A stretch of DNA of 64,000 nucleotides. Source: Pikeienuella piscinae. GTDB taxonomy: Bacteria; Pseudomonadota; Alphaproteobacteria; Rhodobacterales; Rhodobacteraceae. A program made the position numbers and the translations under genes. The stretch's first letter is position 1, and every line of letters starts with the position of its first letter. The stretch spans positions 3,414,001 to 3,478,000 of the forward strand of contig NZ_CP049056.1 in the NCBI RefSeq assembly GCF_011044155.1, written 5' to 3'. Below the pieces are notes generated by a model, which saw nothing but the letters and a program-made list of their open reading frames with translations, ran no database searches and was not told the DNA's origin. This document shows, piece after piece, positions 9,056 to 17,708 of this stretch.

Positions 9056-9643
9056 TCAGGCGGCGCGGCGGCGGCGCATGAAGCCGAGACCGCCAAGCGC
9101 GCCGAGAAGAAGCCAGGCCGACGCCGGCAGCGGCACCGACGGCATCGGCGCGGACGCCGCGGCGGCGAAGGCGTCGAGCCGGACATTGCCGCCATTGCTG
9201 GAGGTGAAGACCAGTGACCGGACGCCGGCGAAGAACCCGTCATCGAAAGCGACGGTGTGAAAGCGCTTCTTGCCGAAATCGGCGATGCTGAACGAGATCG
9301 TCGCGGCGTTGTCGGCGGTCAGCGTCAGGGTGTTTCCGGCCTTGCCGGTTTTCGTGGAGCTTCCGCCGAGAAAGCTGAAGCTGATCTGGTTGAGGTCGAA
9401 CCGGTCGCCCGATTCCAGCGTCATCACCATACGCTCTTTCTTGTTGAGCGCGGCGCAGGCGCCCTTCATGCAATTGCCGTTCACGATGCGGGCGTCGTCG
9501 AAAGCGAAGCCCGCCTCGACGTAGGCCTCCCCCTTTTTCGGCTTCCCGTCATCGAAGCCGACCGTCGCCGCGCCGGCGCCCCCGCCGAAGAACGCGACCG
9601 CAAGCGCCGCCATGATGACCCGAAAACCTGTGTGCTTCGTCAT
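9056..9643 (-). CDS. VPLPA-CTERM secreted protein
   Basis: A 195-residue exported protein. Residues 1-26 form a signal peptide ending in GGGAGA. The central part is a beta-rich, PEP-CTERM-like domain with one Cys pair near NGNCMKGAC. The C-terminus is a tripartite sorting signal: VPLPAS, a hydrophobic helix (AWLLLGALGGLGFM) and RRRR. Such tails are substrates of exosortase-type transpeptidases in Rhodobacterales. The ATG at 9643 follows a GGGGGGA ribosome-binding site. No exosortase gene is in the window. Function of the mature domain is unknown; a second tailed protein lies at 41840-42550. Confidence 0.85.
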   Translation of the reverse strand: MTKHTGFRVIMAALAVAFFGGGAGAATVGFDDGKPKKGEAYVEAGFAFDDARIVNGNCMKGACAALNKKERMVMTLESGDRFDLNQISFSFLGGSSTKTGKAGNTLTLTADNAATISFSIADFGKKRFHTVAFDDGFFAGVRSLVFTSSNGGNVRLDAFAAAASAPMPSVPLPASAWLLLGALGGLGFMRRRRAA

Positions 9644-9759
9644 ATTCCGATCCCCCCGAACCAGCAGCGAACCCGCGCCGCCCCCTATCGATGGTTGGGA
9701 TGTAAAGTCGAAATGTGTCGTGATTGCGCCGCATCTGCGGCCCATTGAAGGTATTTCCG

Positions 9760-9775
9760 TTAACGTAAGCGTTAA
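9760..9775. promoter_or_regulatory. Inverted repeat upstream of the VPLPA gene
   Basis: A perfect TTAACG-TAAG-CGTTAA dyad lies in the 148-base gap between the VPLPA gene and the lipoprotein gene, about 117 bases upstream of the former's start. The spacing of its TTAA half-sites is 8, one more than the CtrA consensus, so I do not assign it to CtrA. It is an operator candidate only. Confidence 0.35.
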
Positions 9776-9791
9776 GGTTGGAGGCGGTCGC

Positions 9792-10112
9792 TTATTCGAT
9801 CGGTCCCGCCAGCGCGGCGCGCCGTGTTTCGGCGGCCTCGGCGGAGACGGCCGCGTCGATCTGCGCGGCGTCGCCGAGCGCGGGGTCGGGTGTCGCGTCG
9901 GTATGCACGCCCGGCGGCGGCGCCGGCGGAATATCTGCAAGGCGCGGCCAGTCGGCGTTCGATTCGTCGGTCACGGTCGCCGAAACGGGAACCTTGCGAA
10001 AGATCTCAGGGCCGGATCCGACGCACGCGCCGAGGGATGCGACGAGAAGACCGCTCGCCACAAGCGCGAATGTCGGATAGGCGCCGCGCTTCAGTCGAGG
10101 TGTATGCGCCAT
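9792..10112 (-). CDS. Small lipoprotein
   Basis: A 106-residue predicted lipoprotein. The N-terminus is basic, followed by a hydrophobic stretch and a lipobox ASLGAC with C30 as the acylation site. The mature part is Pro/Ala/Asp-rich and shows no recognisable domain. It is transcribed divergently from phaC. Reading the tail as an outer-membrane or periplasmic anchor is reasonable; the role is unknown. Confidence 0.7.
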   Translation of the reverse strand: MAHTPRLKRGAYPTFALVASGLLVASLGACVGSGPEIFRKVPVSATVTDESNADWPRLADIPPAPPPGVHTDATPDPALGDAAQIDAAVSAEAAETRRAALAGPIE

Positions 10113-10213
10113 TCGGGCCGCCCCATGCTACAGTCCGGATACAGAGTATCGAATGCGCGCGCGCGCCGCCAGCGCTGGCGGGCCGCAGAGGCGAATCGTG
10201 GGAGGCGACCATC

Positions 10214-12037
10214 ATGAGCGACGAGAAGGGACCGAAAGGCGATCTTCCCGGCCCCGACATTCCGGGTGTCGAGGAAAGCGCCGAATTCGCCGCGAACATG
10301 GCGACGGTCATGCAGCACGCGCAGGAAATCTGGGCGCGGATGGCGGAGGCGGGCGCCAGGGACGAACGCCCGCATCACCCCGATCCGATGAACGTCGCCC
10401 CGGTGTTTACCGAACTCACGAAGGAGATGCTGAACAACCCGCGCGAACTGGCGGAGAAATCGCTCGAACTCTGGGGCCAGCAGGCCGAACTCTGGCGCCG
10501 GACGATGATGGGCTGGATGGGGGCGGAAGAAGCCGAGCCGCTCGCGGAGCCGGAGCGAGGCGACAAGCGTTTCGCCGACAGGGAATGGTCGGAGAACCAG
10601 GTCTTCAACTACATGAAGCAGGCCTATCTCCTGTCCTCGCGTTGGACGCAGGATCTGGCGCACAATATCGGCCAGATGCCGGAGCGCGATCGCAGGAAGC
10701 TCGACTTTCACATGCGCAACGTCGTCGAGGCGATGAGTCCGTCGAATTTCGCCGCGACCAACCCGGAGGTGCTTCGCGCCACCATCGCGGAAAAGGGCGC
10801 CAACCTCGTGCGCGGCGCGGAGGCGCTGTCGAGGGACATCGCGCGCGGCAAGGGCAAGCTGCTGATCTCGCAAACCGACATGAACGCCTTCAAGGTCGGC
10901 GAGAACATGGCCCTGACCGAGGGCGCGGTGATCTGGCAGGACAACGTGCTGCAGCTGATCCAGTATGCGCCGAAGACGAAGACGGTCTGGTCGCGCCCCC
11001 TCCTCTTCGTGCCGCCCTGGATCAACAAGTATTACGTGCTCGACCTCAACCCAAAGAAGTCGATGATGCAGTGGCTGGTGGAGCAGGGCCATCAGGTCTT
11101 CATCATCTCCTGGGTCAATCCGGGGCCGGAGCAGAAGGGCGAGACCTGGGACAGTTACATGACCGCGATCATGACCGCGCTGGACAAGGTTCGCGAGGAG
11201 ACCGGGCAGAGCCAGGTCAATATCGGCTCCTACTGCATCGGCGCGACGATGACCGCGGTCATGCTCGCGCACATGGCGCGCACCGGGGATGAGCGTGTCG
11301 CCTCGGCGACGATGTTCACCGGGCAGATGGAGTTCTCGTCGGCCGGCGATCTTCAGGCGCTGGTGGACGAGAAGACGCTGGAGATCGTCGACGAGCAGAT
11401 GGAGGAAGGCTATCTGCCTGCGGACACGATGGCGAGCGCCTTCAACATGCTGCGCTCCTCCGATCTGATCTGGAGCTATGTCGTGCAGAACTACATGCTC
11501 GGCAAGGACCCGTTCCCCTTCGACCTTCTCTACTGGAACGCCGATTCGACCGCGATGCCGGCGAAGGTGCATCATTTTTATCTGGACAGGTTCTACCAGA
11601 ACAACGCGCTGGCGAAGGGGGAACTGGTCGTCCATGGCGGCAAGGTCGACGTCGCCGATATCCGGATACCGGTCTATCACCTCGCCAGCCGGGAGGATCA
11701 CATCGCCCCCGCCGCCTCCGTCTATCGCGCGGCCAAATTGCTGGTGAACGCCAAGAACCGCTTCGTTGTCGCGGGCTCCGGCCATATCGCCGGGGTGGTG
11801 AACCCGCCGGCGCTCGGCAAGTATCAGCACTGGGTGCGCGACGACATGGACGCGCCCGACATCGAGACGTGGCTGGAGAATGCGAAAGAGGTTCCCGGCT
11901 CCTGGTGGCCGGACTGGGATCGCTGGCTGAAGCGCCGCTCCGGCAAGAAGATTCCGGCGCCCACGCCGGGCGCGAAGCTGGGCGTGATTGAGCCGGCGCC
12001 GGGCTCATATGTGAAGGTGCGTTTCGACGAGAAATGA
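10214..12037 (+). CDS. phaC: Class I poly(3-hydroxyalkanoate) synthase
   Basis: A 607-residue polymerase that builds PHA from (R)-3-hydroxyacyl-CoA at the granule surface. The lipase-like box SYCIGAT carries the nucleophile C341; the remaining triad residues are D495 (SREDHIAP) and H524 (GSGHIAGVVNPP). The family PPWINKYYVLDLNP and MEFSSAGDL segments are present, and the N-terminal region is a helical, Glu/Met-rich domain typical of class I. The ATG at 10214 follows GGGAGGCG; a longer open frame upstream lacks protein character. No phasin, phaA or phaB is adjacent. Confidence 0.97.
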   Translation: MSDEKGPKGDLPGPDIPGVEESAEFAANMATVMQHAQEIWARMAEAGARDERPHHPDPMNVAPVFTELTKEMLNNPRELAEKSLELWGQQAELWRRTMMGWMGAEEAEPLAEPERGDKRFADREWSENQVFNYMKQAYLLSSRWTQDLAHNIGQMPERDRRKLDFHMRNVVEAMSPSNFAATNPEVLRATIAEKGANLVRGAEALSRDIARGKGKLLISQTDMNAFKVGENMALTEGAVIWQDNVLQLIQYAPKTKTVWSRPLLFVPPWINKYYVLDLNPKKSMMQWLVEQGHQVFIISWVNPGPEQKGETWDSYMTAIMTALDKVREETGQSQVNIGSYCIGATMTAVMLAHMARTGDERVASATMFTGQMEFSSAGDLQALVDEKTLEIVDEQMEEGYLPADTMASAFNMLRSSDLIWSYVVQNYMLGKDPFPFDLLYWNADSTAMPAKVHHFYLDRFYQNNALAKGELVVHGGKVDVADIRIPVYHLASREDHIAPAASVYRAAKLLVNAKNRFVVAGSGHIAGVVNPPALGKYQHWVRDDMDAPDIETWLENAKEVPGSWWPDWDRWLKRRSGKKIPAPTPGAKLGVIEPAPGSYVKVRFDEK

Positions 12038-12158
12038 CACGGGCGAAAGCGCGTCGTCCCGCGCCGCCTTCGGGCGGGCCGGCGCGGACGGCGCGGCGTC
12101 TCGCCGGGTGTTGGAACCCTGGCCGGCCCCCGGCGTTCTCACCGTCGAGGAGGCAGAT

Positions 12159-12368
12159 ATGACGAAGTTTTCCAAGGGCGACCATGTGAGCTGGAATTCC
12201 GAGGCCGGCCGCGTCAGCGGGCGCATCTCGAAAGTCCACAAGCAGAATTTCGAATTCAAGGGCCGCACCCGCCACGCCTCCGGCGAAGAGCCGCAATATG
12301 AGATCGAAAGCGACAAGACCGATCACGTCGCCGCGCACAAGGAAAGCGCCCTGACGAAGATCGGCTGA
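12159..12368 (+). CDS. DUF2945 (HVA1/TUDOR-like) protein
   Basis: A 69-residue protein matching the DUF2945 family: KGDHVSWNSEAGRVSGRISKV near the start, then a charged segment ending in ESDKTDHVAAHKESALTKIG. The family folds as a small SH3/Tudor-like barrel and has no settled function. The ATG at 12159 has a GAGGAGG site six bases upstream. It overlaps the next gene by one base (TGATG), so the two are likely co-translated. Confidence 0.85.
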   Translation: MTKFSKGDHVSWNSEAGRVSGRISKVHKQNFEFKGRTRHASGEEPQYEIESDKTDHVAAHKESALTKIG

Positions 12369-12916
12369 TGGGGGCGCGGTTCATGAGCGTCGGTCACTCG
12401 AACCGGCCGCTCCCCGAATTTCTCGACATTCTCCGCCACGCCCGCGTCGGGCTTCTGGTCGATGTGCGTTCCTTCCCCCGGTCGCGCGGCAATCCGGCCT
12501 TCAACATTGGGCGTCTGCAGCAGGACCTGGCGCAGGTTCAGATCGGCTATCGCCACATCCCCGCGCTCGGTGGTCGGCGCGGCAGGCAGGCGCAGGTGGA
12601 GGAGACGGTGAACGCCATGTGGCGCGTGAGGAGCTTTCACAATTATGCGGATTACGCCCTTGGTGAGGAATTCGCCGCCGGATTCGCTGAACTCGTGGCG
12701 TTCGGGCGCGAGACGCGCGTGGCGATGATGTGCGCCGAGGCCGTCTGGTGGCGCTGTCATCGGCGCATCATCACCGATCATCTGCTTGTTAATGGCCACG
12801 CCGTCGACCACTTGATGGGCGGCGAACGGATTGACCCGGCTCGGCTCACGCCCGGCGCATGCCGCAGGGACGCAGGCGCCGGCGCGGGCAGGGTGGTCTA
12901 TCCGCCGGTGGCGTGA
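12368..12916 (+). CDS. DUF488 family protein
   Basis: A 182-residue DUF488 protein. Diagnostic features are the N-terminal MSVGHSNRPLPEFLDIL, the DVRSFPRSRGNPAFN motif near residues 32-46, and the cysteine/histidine motif MMCAEAVWWRCHRRIITDHL near 118-137. The family has conserved Cys, Arg and His residues suggesting an enzyme, but the activity is unproven. Its start overlaps the DUF2945 stop by one base, indicating a shared transcript. Confidence 0.88.
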   Translation: MGARFMSVGHSNRPLPEFLDILRHARVGLLVDVRSFPRSRGNPAFNIGRLQQDLAQVQIGYRHIPALGGRRGRQAQVEETVNAMWRVRSFHNYADYALGEEFAAGFAELVAFGRETRVAMMCAEAVWWRCHRRIITDHLLVNGHAVDHLMGGERIDPARLTPGACRRDAGAGAGRVVYPPVA

Positions 12917-12938
12917 CCGCCCCCGCGCGCCGGCGGCC

Positions 12939-13763
12939 CTAGGCGTCGGTTCGACGGGCTCTCACGCTTGCGGCGACGAAGGCGGCGATGAACGCCGCCG
13001 TCATCAAGAGGACGATGGTCGGCGCCGGCGCGCTGTCCAGGAAGAAGCTGAGCCAAACGCCCGTCACGGCCGCCGCGACCGCGACCGCGACCGCGACCGC
13101 CATCATCGCTCCGAATCGCCGCGTGACCAGAAACGCCGTCGCCCCCGGCGCGATCATCAGCGCGATGGCGAGGATGATGCCGACCGCCTTCAGGCTGGCG
13201 ACGATGGTGAGAGAGAGCAGCACTAGCAGCCCGTAATGCAGCAGCCGCACCGGCAGGCCCGCCGCCCTGGCTTGCGCCGGATCGAAAGCGTGCAGCGTGA
13301 GATCCCGCCATTTCAGCAGGATGAGCAGCGCCACCACGCCGGCGATCACGCCGGTTTCAATCAGGTCGGCTGGGCCGATCCCGAGAATGTCGCCGAAAAG
13401 GATGTGGTCGAGATGCGCGTCGGTGGTAATTTTCGTGTACATCACCACGCCAAGGCCGAACATGCCGGAGAACACGACGCCCATCACCGTGTCCTGCTTC
13501 ACGCGGCTGTTTTCCTGCAGGTAGCCAGTCCCGAGCGCGCAGATCATCCCGGCGACGAACGCGCCGATCCCGATCGGTATGCCGATGATATAGGCCCCGA
13601 CCACGCCCGGCAGCACGGCGTGCGAGATCGCGTCGCCCATCAGCGACCAGCCTTTCAGCACCAGAAAACAGGAAAGCAGCGCCGCGGGAACTGCGATCAA
13701 CGCCGCGATCAGCATCGCATCGCGCATGAAGGGAAGCGAGAAGGGCAGCATTAGCTCTTCCAT
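12939..13763 (-). CDS. sitD: Manganese ABC transporter permease SitD
   Basis: A 274-residue integral membrane protein of the metal-type ABC permease family (ABC-3), with about eight hydrophobic segments and the conserved DAISHAVLPGVVGAYIIG motif near the N-terminus. It pairs with SitC to form the channel for Mn(II), or Fe(II). The ATG at 13763 overlaps the sitC stop by one base. A four-copy GCGACC repeat (13075-13098) encodes an alternating Ala-Val run in a late transmembrane helix. It is the last gene of sitABCD. Confidence 0.92.
   Translation of the reverse strand: MEELMLPFSLPFMRDAMLIAALIAVPAALLSCFLVLKGWSLMGDAISHAVLPGVVGAYIIGIPIGIGAFVAGMICALGTGYLQENSRVKQDTVMGVVFSGMFGLGVVMYTKITTDAHLDHILFGDILGIGPADLIETGVIAGVVALLILLKWRDLTLHAFDPAQARAAGLPVRLLHYGLLVLLSLTIVASLKAVGIILAIALMIAPGATAFLVTRRFGAMMAVAVAVAVAAAVTGVWLSFFLDSAPAPTIVLLMTAAFIAAFVAASVRARRTDA
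13075..13098. repeat. Four-copy GCGACC hexanucleotide repeat
   Basis: Four exact tandem copies of GCGACC lie inside sitD and encode alternating Val and Ala in a transmembrane helix. Because the unit is six bases long, copy-number changes would alter helix length by two residues without shifting the frame. Confidence 0.85.
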
Positions 13764-14641
13764 CACGCGTCGCCCTCCGCGGGGTTGTCGATGCGCGCGA
13801 TCGCCGCCGCCCGCCGCCGGATCGCGGCGACCCGGCCGTGTTTGGGCGCGAGGAAGAAGGCGAGGAGAAAGAGGAATGTCTGAAGGACGACGATCACCCC
13901 GCCCGTAGCGCCGTCGAGAAAATAGCTCAGATAGGCCCCGACGAGGCTCGTCCCGGCGCCGAGCGCGACCGCCAACCCGATCAATCGCGGAAAGCGGTCG
14001 GTCAGCAGATAGGCCGTAGCCCCCGGCGTCACCACCATGGCGATCACGAGAAACGCGCCGACCGTTTGCATCGCCGCCACCGTCGCCGCCGCCAGCAGCG
14101 TGAAGAAAAGCCCGCGCAGGAAGGTGACGCGGAGCCCGATGGCGCGGGCATGGGTCTCGTCGAAGAACACCGTCATCAGGTCGCGCCAGGTCAGCAGCAG
14201 CGCGCCCATCGAGATAACGCCGATGATCGCCAGTTGCAGCGTGTCCGCCGGCGTGATCGCCAGAATGTTCCCCATGACGATGGTCTGGATGTTCACCGAG
14301 GTCGGAGAGAGCGAGACCATGAAGAGGCCGAGTCCGAAGAACGAGGTAAAGATCAGCCCGATGATCGCATCCTCTTTCAGCCCGGTGCGGTTGTTGAGGA
14401 ACAGCATCGTCGCCGCCGCCAGCCCGCCGGAAAGAAACGCGCCGAGCGCGAACGGCAGCCCGAGCATATAGGCCCCCGCCACCCCCGGAACGATGGAATG
14501 GGAAAGCGCGTCGCCGATGAGCGACCAGCCTTTCAGCATCAGGAAAGCCGAGAGGAACCCGCAGACGGCGCCGACCATGGCGCTGACCCAGATCGCGTTG
14601 ACCATATAGCCATAGGAAAACGGCTCCAGCAGCGCGCTCAT
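13763..14641 (-). CDS. sitC: Manganese ABC transporter permease SitC
   Basis: A 292-residue permease paralogous to SitD, with the same family motif ([19 protein letters not shown], about residues 42-60) and eight or so membrane helices. The C-terminal 30 residues are cytoplasmic and basic. The start overlaps sitB by four bases (ATGA) and the stop overlaps sitD by one base. Together with SitD it forms the membrane pore of the Mn importer. Confidence 0.92.
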   Translation of the reverse strand: MSALLEPFSYGYMVNAIWVSAMVGAVCGFLSAFLMLKGWSLIGDALSHSIVPGVAGAYMLGLPFALGAFLSGGLAAATMLFLNNRTGLKEDAIIGLIFTSFFGLGLFMVSLSPTSVNIQTIVMGNILAITPADTLQLAIIGVISMGALLLTWRDLMTVFFDETHARAIGLRVTFLRGLFFTLLAAATVAAMQTVGAFLVIAMVVTPGATAYLLTDRFPRLIGLAVALGAGTSLVGAYLSYFLDGATGGVIVVLQTFLFLLAFFLAPKHGRVAAIRRRAAAIARIDNPAEGDA

Positions 14642-15513
14642 CGGTCCCGCTCGTCATAGAGCACGAAGGGCCGTTCGTCGTCGGAGATGACCGTGACCTG
14701 CCGCGCGTCCTCGTCATCGTGAAGATCGGCGCCGCCAAGCACGAAATGCCGCAGCACGCCGCCGAACGCCTTTTCCAGGTTGTGCTGGGTGAAGATCTCT
14801 CGTGTCGGACCGTGCGCCAGAACCGTGCCCTTGATCAGCACCGTGCGGTCGCAGAACTCCGGCACCGAGCCGAGATTGTGGGTCGAGACCAGCATCACGC
14901 GGCCCTCGTCGCGCATCTCGCGCAGAAGGGTGATGATCGCCTCCTCGGTCTTCACATCGACGCCGGTGAAGGGCTCGTCGAGCAGGATCACCCGCCCGTC
15001 CTGCGCCAGCGCGCGGGCGAGGAAGACCCGCTTGCGCTGACCACCGGAAAGCTCGCCGATCTGCCGGCGGCGGAAATCCGTCATCCCGACACGGGCGAGG
15101 GCGACCCTGACCGCCTCCCGGTCCGCCGGGCGGGCGCGGCGCGTGAAGCCCATATGGCCATAGCGCCCCATCATCACCACATCGTCGACCAGCACCGGAA
15201 ACGACCAGTCGACCTCCTCCGCCTGCGGCACATAGGCCACGAGATTGCGGCCGACCGCCTCCTCCACGCTAAGGCCGAGAATCCGGACCTCCCCCGTGGC
15301 GGCCTTCAGAAACCCCATGATCGTCTTGAACATGGTCGACTTGCCGGACCCGTTGACCCCGACCAGCGCGGCGATCGACCCTTGCGGAACCTCGAAGCTC
15401 GCATCGCGGAGCGCCGTCACCCCGTTCCGGTAGGCGACTGTGACATGGGAGACGGAGATCCCCGCCGCCGGGGCTGCGTCCGTGTGCGCGGCGGGGCTCG
15501 GCGTCGCTCTCAC
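14638..15513 (-). CDS. sitB: Manganese ABC transporter ATPase SitB
   Basis: A 291-residue ATP-binding subunit. Walker A is GVNGSGKST (residues 52-60), the signature is [15 protein letters not shown], and Walker B is [12 protein letters not shown], followed by the switch His in VSTHNLG. The C-terminus carries an Asp/Glu/His-rich extension ([13 protein letters not shown]) that may sense or buffer metal. The start overlaps sitA by four bases. Confidence 0.93.
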   Translation of the reverse strand: MRATPSPAAHTDAAPAAGISVSHVTVAYRNGVTALRDASFEVPQGSIAALVGVNGSGKSTMFKTIMGFLKAATGEVRILGLSVEEAVGRNLVAYVPQAEEVDWSFPVLVDDVVMMGRYGHMGFTRRARPADREAVRVALARVGMTDFRRRQIGELSGGQRKRVFLARALAQDGRVILLDEPFTGVDVKTEEAIITLLREMRDEGRVMLVSTHNLGSVPEFCDRTVLIKGTVLAHGPTREIFTQHNLEKAFGGVLRHFVLGGADLHDDEDARQVTVISDDERPFVLYDERDR

Positions 15514-16391
15514 TGCGACAGTCCCTTGACGATCGTTTCCGAAGTGACGCGCAGCAGGTCGAGATAGGTCGGCGCCGGCCCGCCCGGCTCGCTGAGACTG
15601 TCGACATAGAGGACGCCGCCATAGCGCGCGCCAACCTCGCGCGCGACCTGCTGGGAGGGTTTCGGCGAGACCGTGCTTTCGGAGAAAATCACCGGGATGT
15701 TCTCCGCCCGCATCACGTCGATCACATGGCGCACCTGGCTCGGCGTACCCTGCTGGTCGGCGTTGATCGGCCAGAGGAAAAGCTCCTTCAGTCCGAAATC
15801 CCGCGCCAGATAGCTGAACGCGCCTTCGCCGGTCACCAGCCAGCGATGCCCTTCCGGCAACGCCTCCAGCTCCTTCCGAATCGGCGCCGCCACCGCGTCA
15901 ATCTCCGCCATGTAGGCGGCGGCGTTGGCGCGGTAGACGGCCTCGTTGGTCGGATCGAGCCGGATGAAGGCGTCACGGATGTTCGCGACGTAGATCTTGC
16001 CGTCTTCCGGTGACATCCAGGCGTGCGGGTTGGGTTTTCCCGTATACGGGCCATCCGCGATGCTGATCGGCTCAACGCCGTCGGAGGCGACGACATCCGG
16101 CACGTCGCGAAGGCTCTGGAAGAACTTCTCGAACCAGAGCTCGAGGTTGAGGCCGTTCCAGATGATCAGGTCGGCGTCCTGCGCCTTCAGTATGTCGCGC
16201 GGCGTTGGCTGGTAATTGTGAATCTCCGCGCCGGGCCGCGTTATCGAGACGACCTCGGCGGCATCGCCAGCGACGTTGGCGGCGATGTCGGCGATGACCG
16301 TGAAGGTCGTCACCGCCTTCAACCGGTCTGCCGCGGCCGGCCCGGCGGCGTAGATAATAGTGAGGCATAGCGCTGCGAGGCGGAGGATCAT
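15510..16391 (-). CDS. sitA: Manganese-binding periplasmic protein SitA
   Basis: A 293-residue cluster A-I solute-binding protein with a signal peptide (residues 1-21). The four metal ligands expected in the Mn/Zn family are visible: H58 (AEIHNY), H123 (NPHAWMSP), E238 (SEST) and D264 (VDSLSEPGG). The absence of a long His-rich loop argues against a ZnuA-type zinc protein, and the His2-Glu-Asp set fits Mn. It is the first gene of sitABCD and is divergent from mur. Confidence 0.92.
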   Translation of the reverse strand: MILRLAALCLTIIYAAGPAAADRLKAVTTFTVIADIAANVAGDAAEVVSITRPGAEIHNYQPTPRDILKAQDADLIIWNGLNLELWFEKFFQSLRDVPDVVASDGVEPISIADGPYTGKPNPHAWMSPEDGKIYVANIRDAFIRLDPTNEAVYRANAAAYMAEIDAVAAPIRKELEALPEGHRWLVTGEGAFSYLARDFGLKELFLWPINADQQGTPSQVRHVIDVMRAENIPVIFSESTVSPKPSQQVAREVGARYGGVLYVDSLSEPGGPAPTYLDLLRVTSETIVKGLSQ

Positions 16392-16432
16392 CGTCGGAAT
16401 TTCCTGTGTTGCGACTTCGGCTCGAGGTCAGT

Positions 16433-16457
16433 GATGATTATGAGAATGATTTGCATC
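16433..16457. promoter_or_regulatory. Candidate Mur/Fur-type operator
   Basis: A 25-base imperfect dyad beginning GATG and ending CATC with an AT-rich centre (GATTATGAGAATGATTTGC) lies between sitA and mur, in otherwise GC-rich DNA. Its half-sites resemble Fur-family boxes. It is 41 bases from the sitA start and 64 from the mur start, so one bound dimer could control both. Confidence 0.6.
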
Positions 16458-16521
16458 TTGTCAATCCAGATGAAAGCGCGTCGCATTTACCCGCTCAACC
16501 GGTCGGGTTATAAGCGGCTTC

Positions 16522-16947
16522 ATGACGAACGTGACGACCATCGCCAAGGAAATGGAGGAGGCGCTCCGCGCCGACGGCGTGCGCATCACGCGCCAGCGCG
16601 CCGCGCTGCTCAAGGTGCTGGCCGGCGCCGACGACCACCCGGACGCGAACGAGTTGCACCGGCGCGCGCGGGAGATCGAGGACACCGTCTCCCTCGCCAC
16701 CGTCTATCGCACGCTCTCCGCGCTTGAAGCCCAGGGCGTCGTCCATCGGCTCGCCTTCGAGGGCGAGCCGGCGCGATTCGAGACCACCAACGCGCCGCAT
16801 CACGATCACATCATTGATCTGGAGACTGGCGAAGTCATGGAGTTTCGTTCCGAAAAGATCGAAGCGCTGCAGGCCCTTATCGCCGAAGAACTTGGCTATG
16901 AGGTCGTGCATCATCGGCTGGAGCTCTATTGCCGTAAGCGGAAATAG
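16522..16947 (+). CDS. mur: Fur-family manganese regulator Mur
   Basis: A 141-residue Fur-superfamily repressor. The N-terminal winged helix contains ITRQRAALLKVL and the recognition helix VSLATVYRTLSALEAQG (about residues 56-72). The regulatory metal site appears as HHDHIID (H93, H94, D95, H96). There is no CxxC zinc site, as in alphaproteobacterial Mur. Its position opposite sitABCD supports Mur rather than Fur or Zur: Mn-loaded repressor shutting off Mn uptake. The specificity assignment is by context. Confidence 0.85.
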   Translation: MTNVTTIAKEMEEALRADGVRITRQRAALLKVLAGADDHPDANELHRRAREIEDTVSLATVYRTLSALEAQGVVHRLAFEGEPARFETTNAPHHDHIIDLETGEVMEFRSEKIEALQALIAEELGYEVVHHRLELYCRKRK

Positions 16948-17225
16948 GACCACGATGCGACGCCGGGCTGGAAATCCGCGCCGACCCCTCGTAGATCCTG
17001 GATAGAATCGGCCTTTGAGCGAACCAAGGCGCTTCAGGCTGCGAAGCCAATCAGGATTAGCGCCTTCTTAACGTCATCTTAACGAATTACGCAGCATCTG
17101 GCAGATGTTGGAACCATGGTCGTCCCATAAGCGTTCGCTATCCATCATGTGTTGACGAATGCAACTTATGAGGGATACGTATTTTGACTGCACATCCTGA
17201 GATAGGAAGGAGGCGCACTGTCGCT

Positions 17226-17453
17226 ATGGCGTTCCCGGCATTTCTCGTCTCCACCTGCATTATGTGGATGGCGACGTTCGCATTATGGCTGAAGTTTCCC
17301 TACGGCTTTTTCGCCAGTCTGGGTATTGGTGTCGTTATCGGAACCGCAGCTTTCTTCCTGATCATCGGCCTTCACGTGGCTGTTCGCAAGCTCTTTTGCA
17401 GCGCGGAGAATGACAACTTGTCGCTGGATACGGTCGCGTCGGAGCGGCGCTGA
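17226..17453 (+). CDS. Small two-helix membrane protein
   Basis: A 75-residue protein with two hydrophobic helices (about residues 3-25 and 31-55) and a polar C-terminus (SAENDNLSLDTVASERR). I chose the ATG at 17226 because an AGGAGG site lies at 17208-17213; a TTG 14 codons earlier is possible. The local base composition is less GC-rich than its neighbours. Family not recognised. Confidence 0.6.
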   Translation: MAFPAFLVSTCIMWMATFALWLKFPYGFFASLGIGVVIGTAAFFLIIGLHVAVRKLFCSAENDNLSLDTVASERR

Positions 17454-17708
17454 TCGGCTTTCGGGCGCCGTATTCGCAGAGCGGACGACTATTCCGATCA
17501 AGACGATGAATCCTCCGTAGTCATGTGAATCGGGCTCATTCCGCGCGCGCCCACCGCGTCCAAATCCCATCGCCCGACCTGAACGCTGGAAGCAAAACGG
17601 CGTCGCGCCGGACCGGGCGTGCGCGAATGGTCTATCCGGCGCGCCGCGTGTCGAAAGCTTCACGAACCCTCTGGTCCGCATGGACGCCCGCGCATAGTCT
17701 TCGCCGGG

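Noticed and set aside
9760-9775. CtrA binding site
   Set aside because: TTAA half-sites are spaced by 8 rather than 7 bases, and flanking positions do not fit; kept only as a generic dyad.
10091-11830. 579-codon open frame on the minus strand
   Set aside because: Antisense of phaC, whose catalytic triad and family motifs are certain.
12064-12077. CCGCC-TTCG-GGCGG hairpin after phaC
   Set aside because: Short stem with no T-tract; hairpins of this size are common by chance in GC-rich DNA.
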